The notes under the pieces: generated by a model
What the model was told of the DNA's origin: nothing
The model's input: only the letters and a program-made list of their open reading frames with translations
Databases searched by the model: none
Assembly: GCF_000236565.1 (NCBI RefSeq)
Contig: NZ_AHAM01000204.1
Span: forward strand, 1-64,000
Direction: 5' to 3'
From: Mesorhizobium alhagi CCNWXJ12-2
GTDB lineage: Bacteria > Pseudomonadota > Alphaproteobacteria > Rhizobiales > Rhizobiaceae
DNA: 64,000 nucleotides
Made by a program: the position numbers and the translations under genes
Shown: piece by piece, positions 44,935 to 54,507 of the stretch
How the letters are laid out: every line of letters starts with the position of its first letter
Position numbering within the stretch: position 1 is the first letter of the stretch

Positions 44935-44999
44935 TCACGCTACGGCAAGGGGAGAACGAAGGCCAGTGGTTTCTTACCACGACCGCGGATGCAGCGCTG

Positions 45000-45116
45000 C
45001 TGGCGTTCATTGGCGTTTCGTCGAGCAGCGGCCCGCCTTTGGCTATCGCGGCATCACCGCGCTGGTGAACCGCGAGCTCACGCCGACGAGGTTGGCCGTC
45101 GCCAACCGCAAAGCGG
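45000..45116 (+). pseudogene. IS3-family OrfB fragment
   Basis: The plus strand reads RPAFGYRGITALVNREL, then TPTRLAVANRK, the well-known RPxYGYRRIxALLNRE ... VNRK block of IS3-group transposases. Only about 40 residues remain. The fragment lies between the SKWP giant and the hydrogenase promoter, marking the junction of two imported blocks. Confidence 0.7.
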
Positions 45117-45225
45117 AAGCTTTCTTTGCAATCTGCCAGCCCGGTTTCCACTCCATTGCCGGCGACTGGAACAAGGCAACGCCTCCCCAGCATCTGAGTA
45201 TTGAGTTTATTCGGCTTTTCAACTT

Positions 45226-45240
45226 TGGCACCGGACTTGC
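45226..45240 (+). promoter_or_regulatory. sigma-54 (-24/-12) promoter of hupS
   Basis: TGGCACCGGACTTGC carries the invariant GG and GC ten bases apart and fits TGGCAC-N5-TTGC at every key position. Transcription should begin near 45252, 45 bases before the hupS start. Sigma-54 promoters need an activator such as NifA or HoxA. I found no TGT-N10-ACA NifA site in the 150 bases upstream. Confidence 0.85.
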
Positions 45241-45296
45241 GCCCCTTCGCATATTCGCGGCACCAGGAGATGCCGCCGCCTGTGGAGGACGGCCTT

Positions 45297-46373
45297 ATGC
45301 AAGAAACATTCTACGAGGTCATGCGCCGGCAGGGGATCACCCGCCGAAGTTTCCTCAAATTCTGCAGCCTGACGGCGGCTTCCCTCGGCCTTGGACCGGC
45401 CTTCGCGCCGAAAATAGCTTACGCGATGGAGTCCAAACCGCGCATTCCGGTACTGTGGCTGCACGGGCTCGAATGCACCTGCTGCTCCGAAAGCTTCATC
45501 CGCTCGGCGCACCCGCTCGCCAAGGACGTCGTGCTGTCGATGCTTTCACTCGATTATGACGACACGCTCATGGCGGCCGCCGGCCACCAGGCCGAGGCGA
45601 TCGTCGACGAGGTCGTCGAACAGTACAAAGGCAACTACATCCTCGCGGTCGAAGGCAATCCGCCGCTCAACGAGGACGGCATGTTCTGCATCATCGGCGG
45701 TAGGCCCTTCATCGACCAGCTCCGGCATGCCGCCTCAAGCGCCAAGGCGATCATCTCCTGGGGCTCCTGCGCCTCCTGGGGCTGCGTGCAGGCCGCGCGG
45801 CCGAACCCGACGCGGGCCACGCCCGTCGATAAGGTTCCCGGCCTGCCGGACAAGCCGATCATCAAGGTGCCCGGTTGCCCGCCGATCGCAGAAGTGATGA
45901 CGGCCGTCATCACTTATATCCTGACCTTCGAGAAATTCCCCGAACTCGACCGGCAAGGCCGGCCTAAAATGTTCTACAGTCAGCGCATCCACGACAAATG
46001 CTATCGGCGCCCGCATTTCGACGCGGGCCAGTTCGTCGAGTCCTTCGATGACGAGGGCGCGCGCAAGGGCTATTGCCTCTATAAGGTCGGCTGCAAGGGA
46101 CCGACCACCTACAACGCCTGCTCGACGGTGCGCTGGAACGGCGGCCTCTCCTTCCCGATCCAGGCCGGCCATCCCTGCATCGGCTGCTCCGAGGACGGCT
46201 TCTGGGACAAGGGCGATTTCTACAGCCGCCTGACCCGCGTCCACGGCTTCGGCATCGAGGCCGATGCCGACAGGATCGGAACGATGGCCGCGACCGTGGT
46301 CGGCGCCGCCGCGGCCGCGCATGCTGCGGCAAGCGTGGTCAAGCGGATGCGCGAAAAAGGAGGGAACACCTGA
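45297..46373 (+). CDS. hupS: uptake [NiFe] hydrogenase small subunit
   Basis: 358 residues. Tat signal [12 protein letters not shown] near residue 15, then an alanine-rich stretch to about residue 45. The proximal cluster begins with [31 protein letters not shown] and other cysteines bind the medial and distal Fe-S clusters. The C-terminal hydrophobic helix ([15 protein letters not shown]) anchors the enzyme in the membrane. It passes electrons from the HupL active site to the cytochrome b HupC. ATG 45297 is chosen over longer frames because GGAGGA lies seven bases upstream and the Tat motif is then correctly placed. First gene of the hup operon, overlapping hupL by one base. Confidence 0.97.
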   Translation: MQETFYEVMRRQGITRRSFLKFCSLTAASLGLGPAFAPKIAYAMESKPRIPVLWLHGLECTCCSESFIRSAHPLAKDVVLSMLSLDYDDTLMAAAGHQAEAIVDEVVEQYKGNYILAVEGNPPLNEDGMFCIIGGRPFIDQLRHAASSAKAIISWGSCASWGCVQAARPNPTRATPVDKVPGLPDKPIIKVPGCPPIAEVMTAVITYILTFEKFPELDRQGRPKMFYSQRIHDKCYRRPHFDAGQFVESFDDEGARKGYCLYKVGCKGPTTYNACSTVRWNGGLSFPIQAGHPCIGCSEDGFWDKGDFYSRLTRVHGFGIEADADRIGTMAATVVGAAAAAHAAASVVKRMREKGGNT

Positions 46374-48169
46374 TGGGCATCCAGACGCCGAACGGCTTCA
46401 ATCTCGACACCTCCGGCCAGCGCGTCGTGGTCGATCCGGTCACGCGGATCGAAGGCCACATGCGCTGCGAGGTGAACATCGACGAGAACAGCATCATCCG
46501 CAACGCGGTCTCGACCGGCACCATGTGGCGCGGGCTCGAGGTCATCCTCAAGGGCCGCGACCCGCGCGACGCCTGGGCCTTCACGCAGCGCATCTGCGGG
46601 GTGTGCACCGGCACGCACGCGCTCACCTCCGTGCGTGCGGTCGAGGACGCGCTGGGCATCATGATCCCGGAGAACGCCAATTCGATCCGCAACATCATGC
46701 AGCTCTCGCTGCAGGTGCACGACCATCTGGTCCACTTCTACCACCTGCACGCGCTGGACTGGGTCAACCCGGTCAACGCATTGAGAGCCGACCCGAAGGC
46801 GACGTCGGAGCTGCAGCAGGCGGTTTCGCCGAGCCACCCGATGTCCTCGCCGGGCTATTTCCGCGACATCCAGAACCGGCTGCGCAAGTTCGTGGAGAGC
46901 GGCCAGCTCGGGCCGTTCAAGAACGGTTACTGGACCAACCCAGCCTATCTGCTGCCGCCGGAAGCCGACCTGATGGCGGTGACGCACTATCTGGAAGCGC
47001 TTGACTTCCAGAAGGAGATCATGACGACGCGCACGATCTTCGGCGGCAAGGACACCCATCCCAACTGGCTGGTGGGAGGCGTACCCTGTGCGATCAACAT
47101 CGACGGTGAGATGGCGGCCGGCGCGCCGATCAACATGGAGCGGCTGAACTACGTCCGCAGCGTCATCGAGCGTACCATCGCCTTCGTCGACAACGTCTAC
47201 GTCCCCGACATCATCGCGATCGGCAATCTCTACAAGGCCTGGCTCTACGGCGGCGGCCTGTCGGGCAAGAGCGTGCTCGCCTATGGCGATATCCCCGACA
47301 AGGCCAACGACCATTCTGCCGCCAACCTGATGATGCCGCAGGGTGCGATCATCAACGGCAATCTCAAGGAGGTGCTGCCGGTCGACCTGCGCGATCCCGA
47401 GCAGATCCAGGAATTCGTGCCGCACTCCTGGTACAAATATCCGGACGAGGCCAAGGGCCTGCACCCCTGGGACGGCGTCACCCAGCCGCATTACGAATTG
47501 GGGCCCAATGCCAAGGGCACACGCACCAACATCATCGAGCTGGACGAGTCGGCAAAATATTCCTGGATCAAGGCACCGCGATGGCGCGGCCACGCCATGG
47601 AGGTCGGCCCGCTCGCCCGCTATGTCGTCGGCTATGCCCAGGGCCACGAGGAAATCAAGGAACAAGTCGATTCCACGCTGCGCGCTCTCGGCGCGCCGTT
47701 CAACGCGCTCTTTTCCACGCTCGGCCGCACCGCTGCGCGCGCTCTAGAAGCGCAGTGGGCGGCCCGCAAGCAGGCCTACTTCCTGGACAAGCTGATCGCC
47801 AACATCAAAGCCGGCGACTCCTCCACGGCCAACACGAAGAAATGGGACCCGAAGACCTGGCCGGCCGAGATCAAGGGCGTCGGCTTCACCGAGGCGCCGC
47901 GTGGCGCACTGGGTCACTGGATACGGATCAAGAACGGCCGCATCGAGAACTACCAGTGCGTCGTGCCGACCACCTGGAACGGCTCTCCGCGCGACCATGC
48001 CGGCAATCTCGGCGCCTTCGAGGCCTCGTTGATGGACACCAAGGTCGAGCGCCCCGAGGAGCCGGTCGAAATCCTGCGGATCATACACAGCTTCGATCCG
48101 TGCCTTGCCTGCTCGACCCACGTGATGGGGCCGGACGGCCGGGAACTGGCCGATGTCAAAGTGCGGTAG
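46373..48169 (+). CDS. hupL: uptake [NiFe] hydrogenase large subunit
   Basis: 598 residues. The Ni-Fe centre is bound by [10 protein letters not shown] (Cys75, Cys78) and the C-terminal DPCLACSTH (Cys577, Cys580). The last 15 residues after His583 ([15 protein letters not shown]) are the extension removed by HupD once nickel is in place. It oxidises the H2 released by nitrogenase. The partner HupS is directly upstream. All four Ni-ligand cysteines are present, so the enzyme should be active, in contrast to the regulatory hydrogenase remnant at 62.5 kb. Confidence 0.97.
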   Translation: MGIQTPNGFNLDTSGQRVVVDPVTRIEGHMRCEVNIDENSIIRNAVSTGTMWRGLEVILKGRDPRDAWAFTQRICGVCTGTHALTSVRAVEDALGIMIPENANSIRNIMQLSLQVHDHLVHFYHLHALDWVNPVNALRADPKATSELQQAVSPSHPMSSPGYFRDIQNRLRKFVESGQLGPFKNGYWTNPAYLLPPEADLMAVTHYLEALDFQKEIMTTRTIFGGKDTHPNWLVGGVPCAINIDGEMAAGAPINMERLNYVRSVIERTIAFVDNVYVPDIIAIGNLYKAWLYGGGLSGKSVLAYGDIPDKANDHSAANLMMPQGAIINGNLKEVLPVDLRDPEQIQEFVPHSWYKYPDEAKGLHPWDGVTQPHYELGPNAKGTRTNIIELDESAKYSWIKAPRWRGHAMEVGPLARYVVGYAQGHEEIKEQVDSTLRALGAPFNALFSTLGRTAARALEAQWAARKQAYFLDKLIANIKAGDSSTANTKKWDPKTWPAEIKGVGFTEAPRGALGHWIRIKNGRIENYQCVVPTTWNGSPRDHAGNLGAFEASLMDTKVERPEEPVEILRIIHSFDPCLACSTHVMGPDGRELADVKVR

Positions 48170-48182
48170 GAAGGGATTTTCA

Positions 48183-48758
48183 ATGAGACGCTCTGTCGTG
48201 AAACTCGGCGCAGCAGCATCGCTTGCCGCCCTTGCCGGCCCTGCCTGTGCCCATGTCGGCGCAGGCCATGCGGACGGCCTTGCCGCGGGCCTCGCGCATC
48301 CGCTGCTCGGTCTCGACCACCTGCTCGCCATGACGTCGGTCGGGGTCTGGTCGGCGCTCGCCATGCCGTTGCGGGCCTGGACCGCGCCGGCCGCCTTCGT
48401 CGCGGCCATGGTCGGCGGCGCCGCGCTCGCCTTTGTCGGCGTCGCCCTGCCAGCGGTGGAAGGCATGATCGCGCTGTCGGTGCTGGCGCTCGGGCTGATG
48501 ATCGTTTTCGGTGCAGGTTTGCCGCGCATCGCCGGCATAGGCCTTGCCGGGCTGTTCGCGCTGTTCCACGGCCATGCGCATGCCAGCGAGGCAGCGGGAG
48601 CAACATTTGCCTATGTCGGCGGTGTCACGCTGGCGACCGCAGCACTCCACCTCCTCGGCGTCAGCCTCGGCCTCAAGATCGCGTCATCGTCCCGGCTGCG
48701 AACCGGCATCGGCATGCTGGTCGCCGGCTCGGGTGCCGCGCTCGTCTTCGGCGGATAG
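48183..48758 (+). CDS. hupE: HupE/UreJ-family nickel permease
   Basis: 191 residues: a signal-like N-terminus (SLAALAGPACAH) and six membrane helices. The metal-binding motif HPLLGLDHLLAM sits in the first helix pair and FHGHAHASE in the fourth. HupE proteins bring nickel into the cell for hydrogenase. ATG 48183 follows TAGGAAGGG. The gene lies between hupL and hupC. In Rhizobium leguminosarum it follows hupD, so the order here is different, but the position keeps it in the structural operon. Confidence 0.92.
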   Translation: MRRSVVKLGAAASLAALAGPACAHVGAGHADGLAAGLAHPLLGLDHLLAMTSVGVWSALAMPLRAWTAPAAFVAAMVGGAALAFVGVALPAVEGMIALSVLALGLMIVFGAGLPRIAGIGLAGLFALFHGHAHASEAAGATFAYVGGVTLATAALHLLGVSLGLKIASSSRLRTGIGMLVAGSGAALVFGG

Positions 48759-48767
48759 GAGGCGGCC

Positions 48768-49478
48768 ATGACCGTGAGCCATACATCTCACAGTGAAGAC
48801 GCGGTCTATGTCTACGAGGCGCCGCTGCGTCTCTGGCACTGGGTCAACGCCTTCGCGATCCTTGCGCTGGCCGGAACCGGCTACCTCATCGGTTCGCCGC
48901 CGCCATCGGTCGGCGGCGAAGCCAGCGCCAGCTTCGCCTTCGGCTGGATACGATACCTGCATTTCGCGGCCGGCTATGTCCTGATTGCTGGCTTCGCCTT
49001 CCGCGTCTACTGGACCTTCGCCGGCAACGAGCATGCCCGGCAGATATTCCTGCCGCCCGTCTGGCGCGGCCGCTTCTGGCGGGAAGCCTGGCATGAGGTG
49101 CTCTGGTATGCCATGCTGGTCAGGGAGCCGGTTAAGTATTCGGGGCACAACCCGCTCGCCACGATCGCCATGCACATCCTGTTCGTCTGGTTCACCATCT
49201 TCATGATCGTGACAGGTCTCGCACTCTACGGCGAAGGGACCGGAATGGGTTCCTGGCAGCACACGCTGTTCTCGAGCCGTGTGATCCCGCTGTTCGGTCA
49301 GAGCCAGGACGTCCACACGTGGCACCATCTCGGCATGTGGGTGATCATCTGCTTCCTCATCATCCACATCTATGCCGCTGTGCGCGAGGACATCATGTCG
49401 AGACAGTCGATCATTTCCTCGATGATCTCAGGCTGGCGGACCTTTCGGGGCAACGGTGCCCCGCGTGATTCCCGCTAG
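48768..49478 (+). CDS. hupC: hydrogenase cytochrome b subunit
   Basis: 236 residues with four membrane helices. Haem-ligand histidines appear in PLRLWHWVNAFAI, IRYLHFAAGYVLI and DVHTWHHLGMWVI, the HyaC/HupC pattern. It accepts electrons from HupS and passes them to the quinone pool. It starts nine bases after hupE with GGAGG upstream, and is followed by an intrinsic terminator, so it closes the hupSLEC transcription unit. Confidence 0.95.
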   Translation: MTVSHTSHSEDAVYVYEAPLRLWHWVNAFAILALAGTGYLIGSPPPSVGGEASASFAFGWIRYLHFAAGYVLIAGFAFRVYWTFAGNEHARQIFLPPVWRGRFWREAWHEVLWYAMLVREPVKYSGHNPLATIAMHILFVWFTIFMIVTGLALYGEGTGMGSWQHTLFSSRVIPLFGQSQDVHTWHHLGMWVIICFLIIHIYAAVREDIMSRQSIISSMISGWRTFRGNGAPRDSR

Positions 49479-49500
49479 GACGACTTTCGTGACCTCACCT

Positions 49501-49533
49501 GCCGGCGGGGGGTTGCCCGCGCCGGCTTTTTTC
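49501..49533 (+). terminator. intrinsic terminator after hupC
   Basis: A strong GC stem (GCCGGC...GCCGGC with G/C-rich inner pairs) is followed by TTTTTT. It lies 22 bases after the hupC stop and separates hupSLEC from hupD onward. Confidence 0.85.
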
Positions 49534-49850
49534 TTCAAGCGGGGTTGCCTTCAAACCGACCCACACTCCGCCTCGGCTTCGCCTCGACACCTTTTCCGTT
49601 CGACGGGGAGCGGAAGTGCCAACGGCAACGGTGGTCAGGGGCAAAGTGCGGAGCGAGGCGGGTTGCGTGGGCGAGTGAACGCAAGCTTTTCATCGGCCTG
49701 GAATTTCGCTTCTCACTGCCCCGCGATGGCGCACCCGTCAATGGAAGGATACTTTCCGTCCGCGCGGGTAAAATCGTAATCGCGCTTTCCACGCGTCGTT
49801 CTCTATCCAGGGATCAACCCTTATTTCGCAACCTTTTGCCTGCCCCCAGG
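49534..49850. other. non-coding stretch between terminator and hupD promoter
   Basis: No credible gene on either strand. It contains small inverted repeats (for example GGAAGGATACTTTCC) and is where activator and IHF sites for the hupD sigma-54 promoter would be, but I cannot name a definite site. Confidence 0.4.
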
Positions 49851-49854
49851 CAAT

Positions 49855-49869
49855 TGGCCCGCCTCTTGC
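49855..49869 (+). promoter_or_regulatory. sigma-54 (-24/-12) promoter of hupD
   Basis: TGGCCCGCCTCTTGC keeps GG and GC at the required spacing (TGGC-N7-TTGC). It lies 37 bases before the hupD start. With the terminator upstream it makes hupDFGHIJK-hyp a separately started unit under sigma-54 control. Confidence 0.75.
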
Positions 49870-49905
49870 GGCTGGAAGGAAAAAGCTCAAGAGGAGGTTT
49901 TCCCA

Positions 49906-50595
49906 ATGAACGGCGCGCCACGGGTGCTCGTGCTCGGCATCGGAAATTTGCTATGGGCCGATGAGGGCTTCGGCGTCCGCGTGGTGGAGGAGTTCCACCG
50001 GCTCTGCGAAACGGCGGACAACGTGCGGGCCATGGATGGCGGCACGCAGGGCATCTACCTCGTCCAACACATCCGCGAGGCCGACATCCTCGTCGTGTTC
50101 GACGCGGTCGACTACGGCCTGGCGCCCGGCACGCTGAAGCTCGTCGAAGGCGGCGAGGTGCCGGCCTTCCTCGGCGTGAAGAAGATTTCGCTCCACCAGA
50201 CTGGCTTTCAGGAAGTCCTCGCCATGGCCGAGATGATGGGTGACTATCCCGCCCACCTCCTTCTCGTCGGGGTGCAACCGGTCGAGCTGGACGACTATGG
50301 CGGCAGTCTCCGGCCCGCGGTGAAGGCTCAGATCGAGCCAGCAATCGAGCTTGCTGTCGAGTGGCTCGCCCGGCACGGAGCGACGATCGCCAAGCGCACC
50401 GAACCGCTTGCCGAGGAAGAGACGCTCGCCTCGCGCGAAATGCGCATCGGCATCTACGAGAGCGGTCGACCCCGGCCGGAAGAGGCCTGTCGTCACGGCG
50501 ACGCGCGGCTTCTCGCCAATAGCGCCTTCGCTGGCCCGACGAATTTCCAGCGCGAGGTCGACGCGCTTTTGCAATCGTCCGGAGGGCGGGGCTGA
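49906..50595 (+). CDS. hupD: hydrogenase maturation endopeptidase
   Basis: 229 residues. The family opening VLVLGIGNLLWADEGFGVRV includes the nickel-binding Glu of the HyaD/HybD proteases, and the second acidic site is in VVFDAVDYG. The His in KISLHQTGFQEVL is the third nickel ligand region. It cuts the HupL C-terminal extension. It is about 30 residues longer than most HupD proteins because of a polar C-terminal tail. GAGGAGG precedes ATG 49906. It overlaps hupF by one base. Confidence 0.95.
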   Translation: MNGAPRVLVLGIGNLLWADEGFGVRVVEEFHRLCETADNVRAMDGGTQGIYLVQHIREADILVVFDAVDYGLAPGTLKLVEGGEVPAFLGVKKISLHQTGFQEVLAMAEMMGDYPAHLLLVGVQPVELDDYGGSLRPAVKAQIEPAIELAVEWLARHGATIAKRTEPLAEEETLASREMRIGIYESGRPRPEEACRHGDARLLANSAFAGPTNFQREVDALLQSSGGRG

Positions 50596-50927
50596 TGTGT
50601 GTCGGCGTTCCCTTCCAGGTGGTTGAATGCAGCGGCGGCATTGCCCTGTGCACCGGTCGCGGCGGCACGCGGCGGGTCGACATGACGCTGGTGGGCAATC
50701 AGCCGGCGGGTACGTGGATACTCGCCTTCCTCGACACTGCGCGCGAGACGGTCACGGCCGAGACGGCGCGCCTGATCGCCGACGCCCTCGAAGCGACGGA
50801 GCGCGCGCTCGCCGGCGACACCGACCTCGACCACCTCTTCGCCGACCTGGTCGGCCGCGAGCCGCAGCTGCCCGAGCATCTGCTGGCGGCGCAAGCCCTC
50901 TCACCGCAAGGCACAAAGGACGCCTGA
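50595..50927 (+). CDS. hupF: HypC-related chaperone for HupL
   Basis: 110 residues. It starts MCVGVPFQVVE; the Cys after Met is the cofactor-binding residue of the HypC/HupF family. The C-terminal half (LEATERALAGDTDLDHLFAD) is the extra helical region that distinguishes HupF from HypC. In R. leguminosarum HupF steadies HupL and helps cofactor insertion in the presence of oxygen. Confidence 0.93.
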   Translation: MCVGVPFQVVECSGGIALCTGRGGTRRVDMTLVGNQPAGTWILAFLDTARETVTAETARLIADALEATERALAGDTDLDHLFADLVGREPQLPEHLLAAQALSPQGTKDA

Positions 50928-50931
50928 GTCC

Positions 50932-51375
50932 ATGTTTTCACCCGCTCTCGCCACAATGATGGAGCGCCACCGGATCCGGGTGGTTGACGAGGCGAACATC
51001 GGCGCATTCGCCAAGGCCCACGAGTTCACCGCGCTGTTTTTCCCCGGTGACTGGCTGCGGCTCGCCGAGAGCAACGATGTGGCGGTGATCCTGCCGGAGT
51101 TGGTGCAGGCCTTCCAGGGCGTGTTCAAGCCGGCCGTGGTATCTCGGGAGAGCGAGCGCAAGCTGCAAACCCGATATCGCTTCAACGCCTTCCCGGCGCT
51201 TGTCTTCCTGAGGAACGGCGAATATCTCGGCGTCATCAAGCGCGTGCTCGACTGGCAAGACTATCTCACCCAGATCGCCGGCATACTGACAAGCGCGCCG
51301 AGCGCACCGCCGCCCTTCGAGTTTCCCCATGCGTGCGCAACGCACGATCATCACGGCCACGATCAGTTCGATTGA
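50932..51375 (+). CDS. hupG: HyaE-like assembly protein
   Basis: 147 residues with a thioredoxin-like fold lacking the CxxC pair: FTALFFPGDWLRLAESNDVA, then RYRFNAFPALVFLRNGEYLG. HupG/HyaE proteins bind the Tat signal of the small subunit during assembly. The tail is His-rich. It begins four bases after the hupF stop. Confidence 0.9.
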   Translation: MFSPALATMMERHRIRVVDEANIGAFAKAHEFTALFFPGDWLRLAESNDVAVILPELVQAFQGVFKPAVVSRESERKLQTRYRFNAFPALVFLRNGEYLGVIKRVLDWQDYLTQIAGILTSAPSAPPPFEFPHACATHDHHGHDQFD

Positions 51376-51398
51376 GCGAAAGCAGCTGGGAGCGCGCC

Positions 51399-52238
51399 AT
51401 GGCAGCATCACTATGCGGCGGCATCGGGCCGGGTTCACAGCCGCGCGAACAGGACGGCGCCGATTTGCAGTATATGCCGAAGGGCATGGCGACCTTTGCG
51501 GCACCCGTATTGCCCGAGAAGGAAAATGTCGCCGGGCTCGAAGCCGCTTTGGCGGTGCTCTGCGCGCTGGCCGAAAGCCTCGGCCGGTCCTCGCCGGGCT
51601 GCGAAAACGCGGTGCATGATCTTTCCGGCCTCGACCGCGCCAATCTTGCGCTGATCGACCAGACGCTGGGCGAGGGCGAGGTCTCGATCATCTGCGGCGA
51701 GGACCTGCAGGCGCAGGAGTCGGTGCTCGCCGGTGTCTGGCGCGTGCGCCAGACTGGACCCGACGGCACCCTCGTGCGCGATTTCGTCGAGGTCGGCGCC
51801 TTTCCCTCGACCGTGCTGGAGAGGGCCTTCGCCGGCTGCCGCAATATGCTCGCTGCGCCCGCGACCTATCCGATGGGCGTCTTCAACGCGCCGCCGCTGA
51901 TATCGGAGCTCAATGACCGCATCCCGCTCGTAGGGCCCGGCGTCGGGCCGCACGTCATAAACCTGTCGCTGCTGCCGCACACTGAAGAGGACCTGACCTT
52001 CCTCGACGGCCTGCTCGGCCACGGGCCCGTGGTCGTGCTGTCGCGTGGCTACGGCAATTGCCGCGTGACCACGACGGCGACGCGCGGCGTCTGGTGGGTG
52101 CGCTTCTTCACTTCGACCGACGATCTCATCCTCAACACGATCGAGGTCACGGCCTTGCCGGAGGTGGTCCGCGCCGCGCCGGAGGACATTGCCGACAGCC
52201 GCCAGCGGCTCCTCGAAATCCTGGAGGTCTACCGGTGA
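51399..52238 (+). CDS. hupH: hydrogenase assembly protein HupH
   Basis: 279 residues, matching the HyaF/HupH length. The family front EQDGADLQYMPKGMATF is followed by two similar halves (LIDQTLGEGEVSIIC and VVVLSRGYGNCRVTTTAT). HupH helps mature the small subunit Fe-S clusters. ATG 51399 is preferred over the frame's earlier start because it follows the hupG stop and keeps the family N-terminus. It overlaps hupI. Confidence 0.92.
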   Translation: MAASLCGGIGPGSQPREQDGADLQYMPKGMATFAAPVLPEKENVAGLEAALAVLCALAESLGRSSPGCENAVHDLSGLDRANLALIDQTLGEGEVSIICGEDLQAQESVLAGVWRVRQTGPDGTLVRDFVEVGAFPSTVLERAFAGCRNMLAAPATYPMGVFNAPPLISELNDRIPLVGPGVGPHVINLSLLPHTEEDLTFLDGLLGHGPVVVLSRGYGNCRVTTTATRGVWWVRFFTSTDDLILNTIEVTALPEVVRAAPEDIADSRQRLLEILEVYR

Positions 52239-52456
52239 ACGACACCTTCTTTGCCGGTTCCTATGGCGGCGACAATGCCAAGATCGGCCCGATGTCGCGG
52301 CTCGAATGCAAGATCTGCTGGCATGTCTACGACCCGGCCGAAGGCGACGACTGCTGGCAGATCTCGCCCGGCACGCCCTTCGCCGAACTGCCGGCGCACT
52401 GGCGCTGCCCCACCTGCGACGGCTCCAAGCAGGGCTTCATGGTCGTAGGCAATTGA
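52235..52456 (+). CDS. hupI: rubredoxin-type protein HupI
   Basis: 73 residues from GTG 52235, which overlaps the hupH stop. The iron site is CKICWHVYDP and CPTCDGSKQGF, two CxxC pairs. Acidic sequence between them is typical of rubredoxins. HupI gives electrons or redox protection during assembly of the small subunit in air. Confidence 0.93.
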   Translation: MNDTFFAGSYGGDNAKIGPMSRLECKICWHVYDPAEGDDCWQISPGTPFAELPAHWRCPTCDGSKQGFMVVGN

Positions 52457-52457
52457 C

Positions 52458-53036
52458 ATGGATCACTCGCAAACCGTCGCTGCCCGTCTAGAGTTCGTGT
52501 TTCAGCGGATCGAACGGACAGCCATGACAGGAATTCCGATCCTCAATCCGGCGCTTTGCGTCAGCGCGGTGGGCGTGCAGCAGTGGCAGGGCGAATGGCT
52601 CGCGGTTCTCGTCACGCCATGGTTCATGGACCTCGTGCTCCTGCCTGCTGGCGACGGGCAAGCGCGCCCGCGCATGCCTACGGGCACGAAGGAGCATGTC
52701 TCGTTCCCGGCTGGCCAGTTCGAGTTCATCCAGGCCTATGACGAGGAGCTCGGCGGCTATCGCATGTGCTCTCTGTTCTCGCCGATGTTCGAATTCGCCG
52801 ACCAGGAGAGTGCGGAAGAGGCCGGGCGGCAGGTGCTTGCGGAACTGTTCAATCGTGAGGCGGAAGAAGACGAGGACGGCGACATGGCCCGTGTCTGGGA
52901 AGGCCGGCTAGCTGAGGAAGTGGCAAGCGCGTTGGACGGGGTTGAGACAGCCCGAACACCTGAGAGCTCTCAGCCGGCGGGATTGCCCCGCCGATCCCTG
53001 TTCGGCTTGGGCGACAAGGAGGAGGCCGCCGCATGA
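52458..53036 (+). CDS. hupJ: HybE-family assembly chaperone HupJ
   Basis: 192 residues. The block NPALCVSAVGVQQWQGEWLA, then VLVTPWFMDLVLLP is the HybE/HupJ signature. The C-terminal third is acidic and variable. It acts with HupI on small-subunit maturation and keeps the immature subunit from early export. It starts one base after the hupI stop and overlaps hupK by four. Confidence 0.92.
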   Translation: MDHSQTVAARLEFVFQRIERTAMTGIPILNPALCVSAVGVQQWQGEWLAVLVTPWFMDLVLLPAGDGQARPRMPTGTKEHVSFPAGQFEFIQAYDEELGGYRMCSLFSPMFEFADQESAEEAGRQVLAELFNREAEEDEDGDMARVWEGRLAEEVASALDGVETARTPESSQPAGLPRRSLFGLGDKEEAAA

Positions 53037-54166
53037 GCATCGATGGCCGCGTCTCTATCGATCTCGTCTGCGATGGCGGTCGCCTTGTGAAGGCCATCGT
53101 TGTTCCGCCGCGCCCGATTGCGCTTGGCCCGATCTTGCGAGGCCGACCGGCGACGCAGGCCGTGTCGATGATCGGCTTGCTGTTCAGTGTCTGTGGTATC
53201 GCGCAGTCGGCGGCGAGCGTCGAGGCAGTCGAGGCGGCCCTGGAGATCGGGGCGGACCGGCGGACGAAACAAGCGCGGCGGCTTCTTGTGCTTGCCGAGA
53301 CGCTGCGCGAGCATCTGCTGCGCATTGGCTTGGATACTGCCAGTCTCGCGGGCGAGCCTGCGGACGGTAAAACCCTGCGCCGGGTTATGAACCTGCCGCT
53401 GCGCCTAAAGCAGGCGCTTTTTCGAGGCGGGAATGCGTTCGTTCCCGGCGTATGGGCAGAGATGCCGGGCGCGGAAGCCGCCGAAACGGCCACTGAGGCG
53501 AGCTCCCTAACGCAGTGCGTGGTCTACGCAGGCGAAAAGCCGCTTGGCGAGATGGATCGCGATGCCTTCACCGAGTGGGCTATGGAGGGCAGTACGGTTG
53601 CGGCCCGCCTCCTCGCTCCGGTCCTGGCAAGGGGCTGGGCCCTAATAGGCTGCCCCGAAAAGACAACTGGGGGAAACAGGGATTTGCCGAAGCAAGCGTC
53701 GGCCGACACGAGCTGCCTCGCCAGGCAGGCTGGTGCGCCGCTCGTTCGCGCTTTCCTTTCCGAAAACGGTGAAGCCGGGCTGGCCGCACGGCTGGCCGCC
53801 CGCGTGGTCGAGGCATCGAAGCTGCCGGGGCAGATCGCCGGAGGGCTCGCGGCCTTGCGGGATGTCGCGGACGGGTCCGATGTGCCCACGTCCAAAGTCT
53901 TTCGCGACGAGAACGGGGGTCGCTTTGCTACTGCCTCCGCCGAGGCAGCACGCGGCCGGCTGGAACATCGGATTGTTTTCAAGGACGACCGTATAGCCGA
54001 CTATGCCATCACGTCTCCGACCAGCATCCATTTCGGCGAGCGGGGCATTGCCGCGCGCTCGCTTTCGGCGCTCGCTGCATCCAGGCGTGAAGTTCTGGCG
54101 GTCCAGGCCGATCTTCTGGTCCGGGCCATCGACCCCTGCGTCGGCTACGATGTGAGGGTCCGCTGA
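53033..54166 (+). CDS. hupK: HupK scaffold protein, degenerate large-subunit paralogue
   Basis: 377 residues. It resembles a shrunken hydrogenase large subunit: LLFSVCGIAQSAA stands where [10 protein letters not shown] would be, and the end reads AIDPCVGYDVRVR in place of DPCxxC. HupK is thought to hold the Fe(CN)2CO group on its way to HupL. It overlaps hupJ and hypA. Confidence 0.92.
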   Translation: MSIDGRVSIDLVCDGGRLVKAIVVPPRPIALGPILRGRPATQAVSMIGLLFSVCGIAQSAASVEAVEAALEIGADRRTKQARRLLVLAETLREHLLRIGLDTASLAGEPADGKTLRRVMNLPLRLKQALFRGGNAFVPGVWAEMPGAEAAETATEASSLTQCVVYAGEKPLGEMDRDAFTEWAMEGSTVAARLLAPVLARGWALIGCPEKTTGGNRDLPKQASADTSCLARQAGAPLVRAFLSENGEAGLAARLAARVVEASKLPGQIAGGLAALRDVADGSDVPTSKVFRDENGGRFATASAEAARGRLEHRIVFKDDRIADYAITSPTSIHFGERGIAARSLSALAASRREVLAVQADLLVRAIDPCVGYDVRVR

Positions 54167-54507
54167 TGCACGAGATGACGATATGCGAAAGCATCCGCGG
54201 CATCCTTGAGGATGAGGCCGCCAGACAGGATTTTCGGAAGGTGGACCGCGTCTGCCTGGAAATCGGGCGGCTATCCGGTGTCGAGGTCGAGGCGCTGAAG
54301 TTCGGCTTCGATGTCGCCATGCTTGGCTCGCTGGCGCAAGACGCAAGGCTGGAAATCGTCGAGACGGAAGGCAGGGCCTGGTGCATGCCTTGCAGCCGGA
54401 GTGTGCCGATCGCGGCGCGCTTCGATCCATGCCCCGACTGCGGCAGCCATCAGCTGCAGGTGACCGGCGGCGAGGAAATGAAAATCAGGGAATTGGAGGT
54501 GAGCTGA
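54166..54507 (+). CDS. hypA: nickel metallochaperone HypA
   Basis: 113 residues. [10 protein letters not shown] supplies the N-terminal nickel-binding His2. The zinc finger is CMPCSRSV and CPDCGSHQ. It passes nickel to HupL together with HypB. One-base overlaps on both sides. Confidence 0.96.
   Translation: MHEMTICESIRGILEDEAARQDFRKVDRVCLEIGRLSGVEVEALKFGFDVAMLGSLAQDARLEIVETEGRAWCMPCSRSVPIAARFDPCPDCGSHQLQVTGGEEMKIRELEVS

Noticed and set aside
46220..47665. A 481-codon minus-strand frame across hupS/hupL
   Set aside because: It is a shadow of highly conserved hydrogenase genes, with residue make-up dominated by Arg, Asp and Val typical of antisense GC-rich frames.
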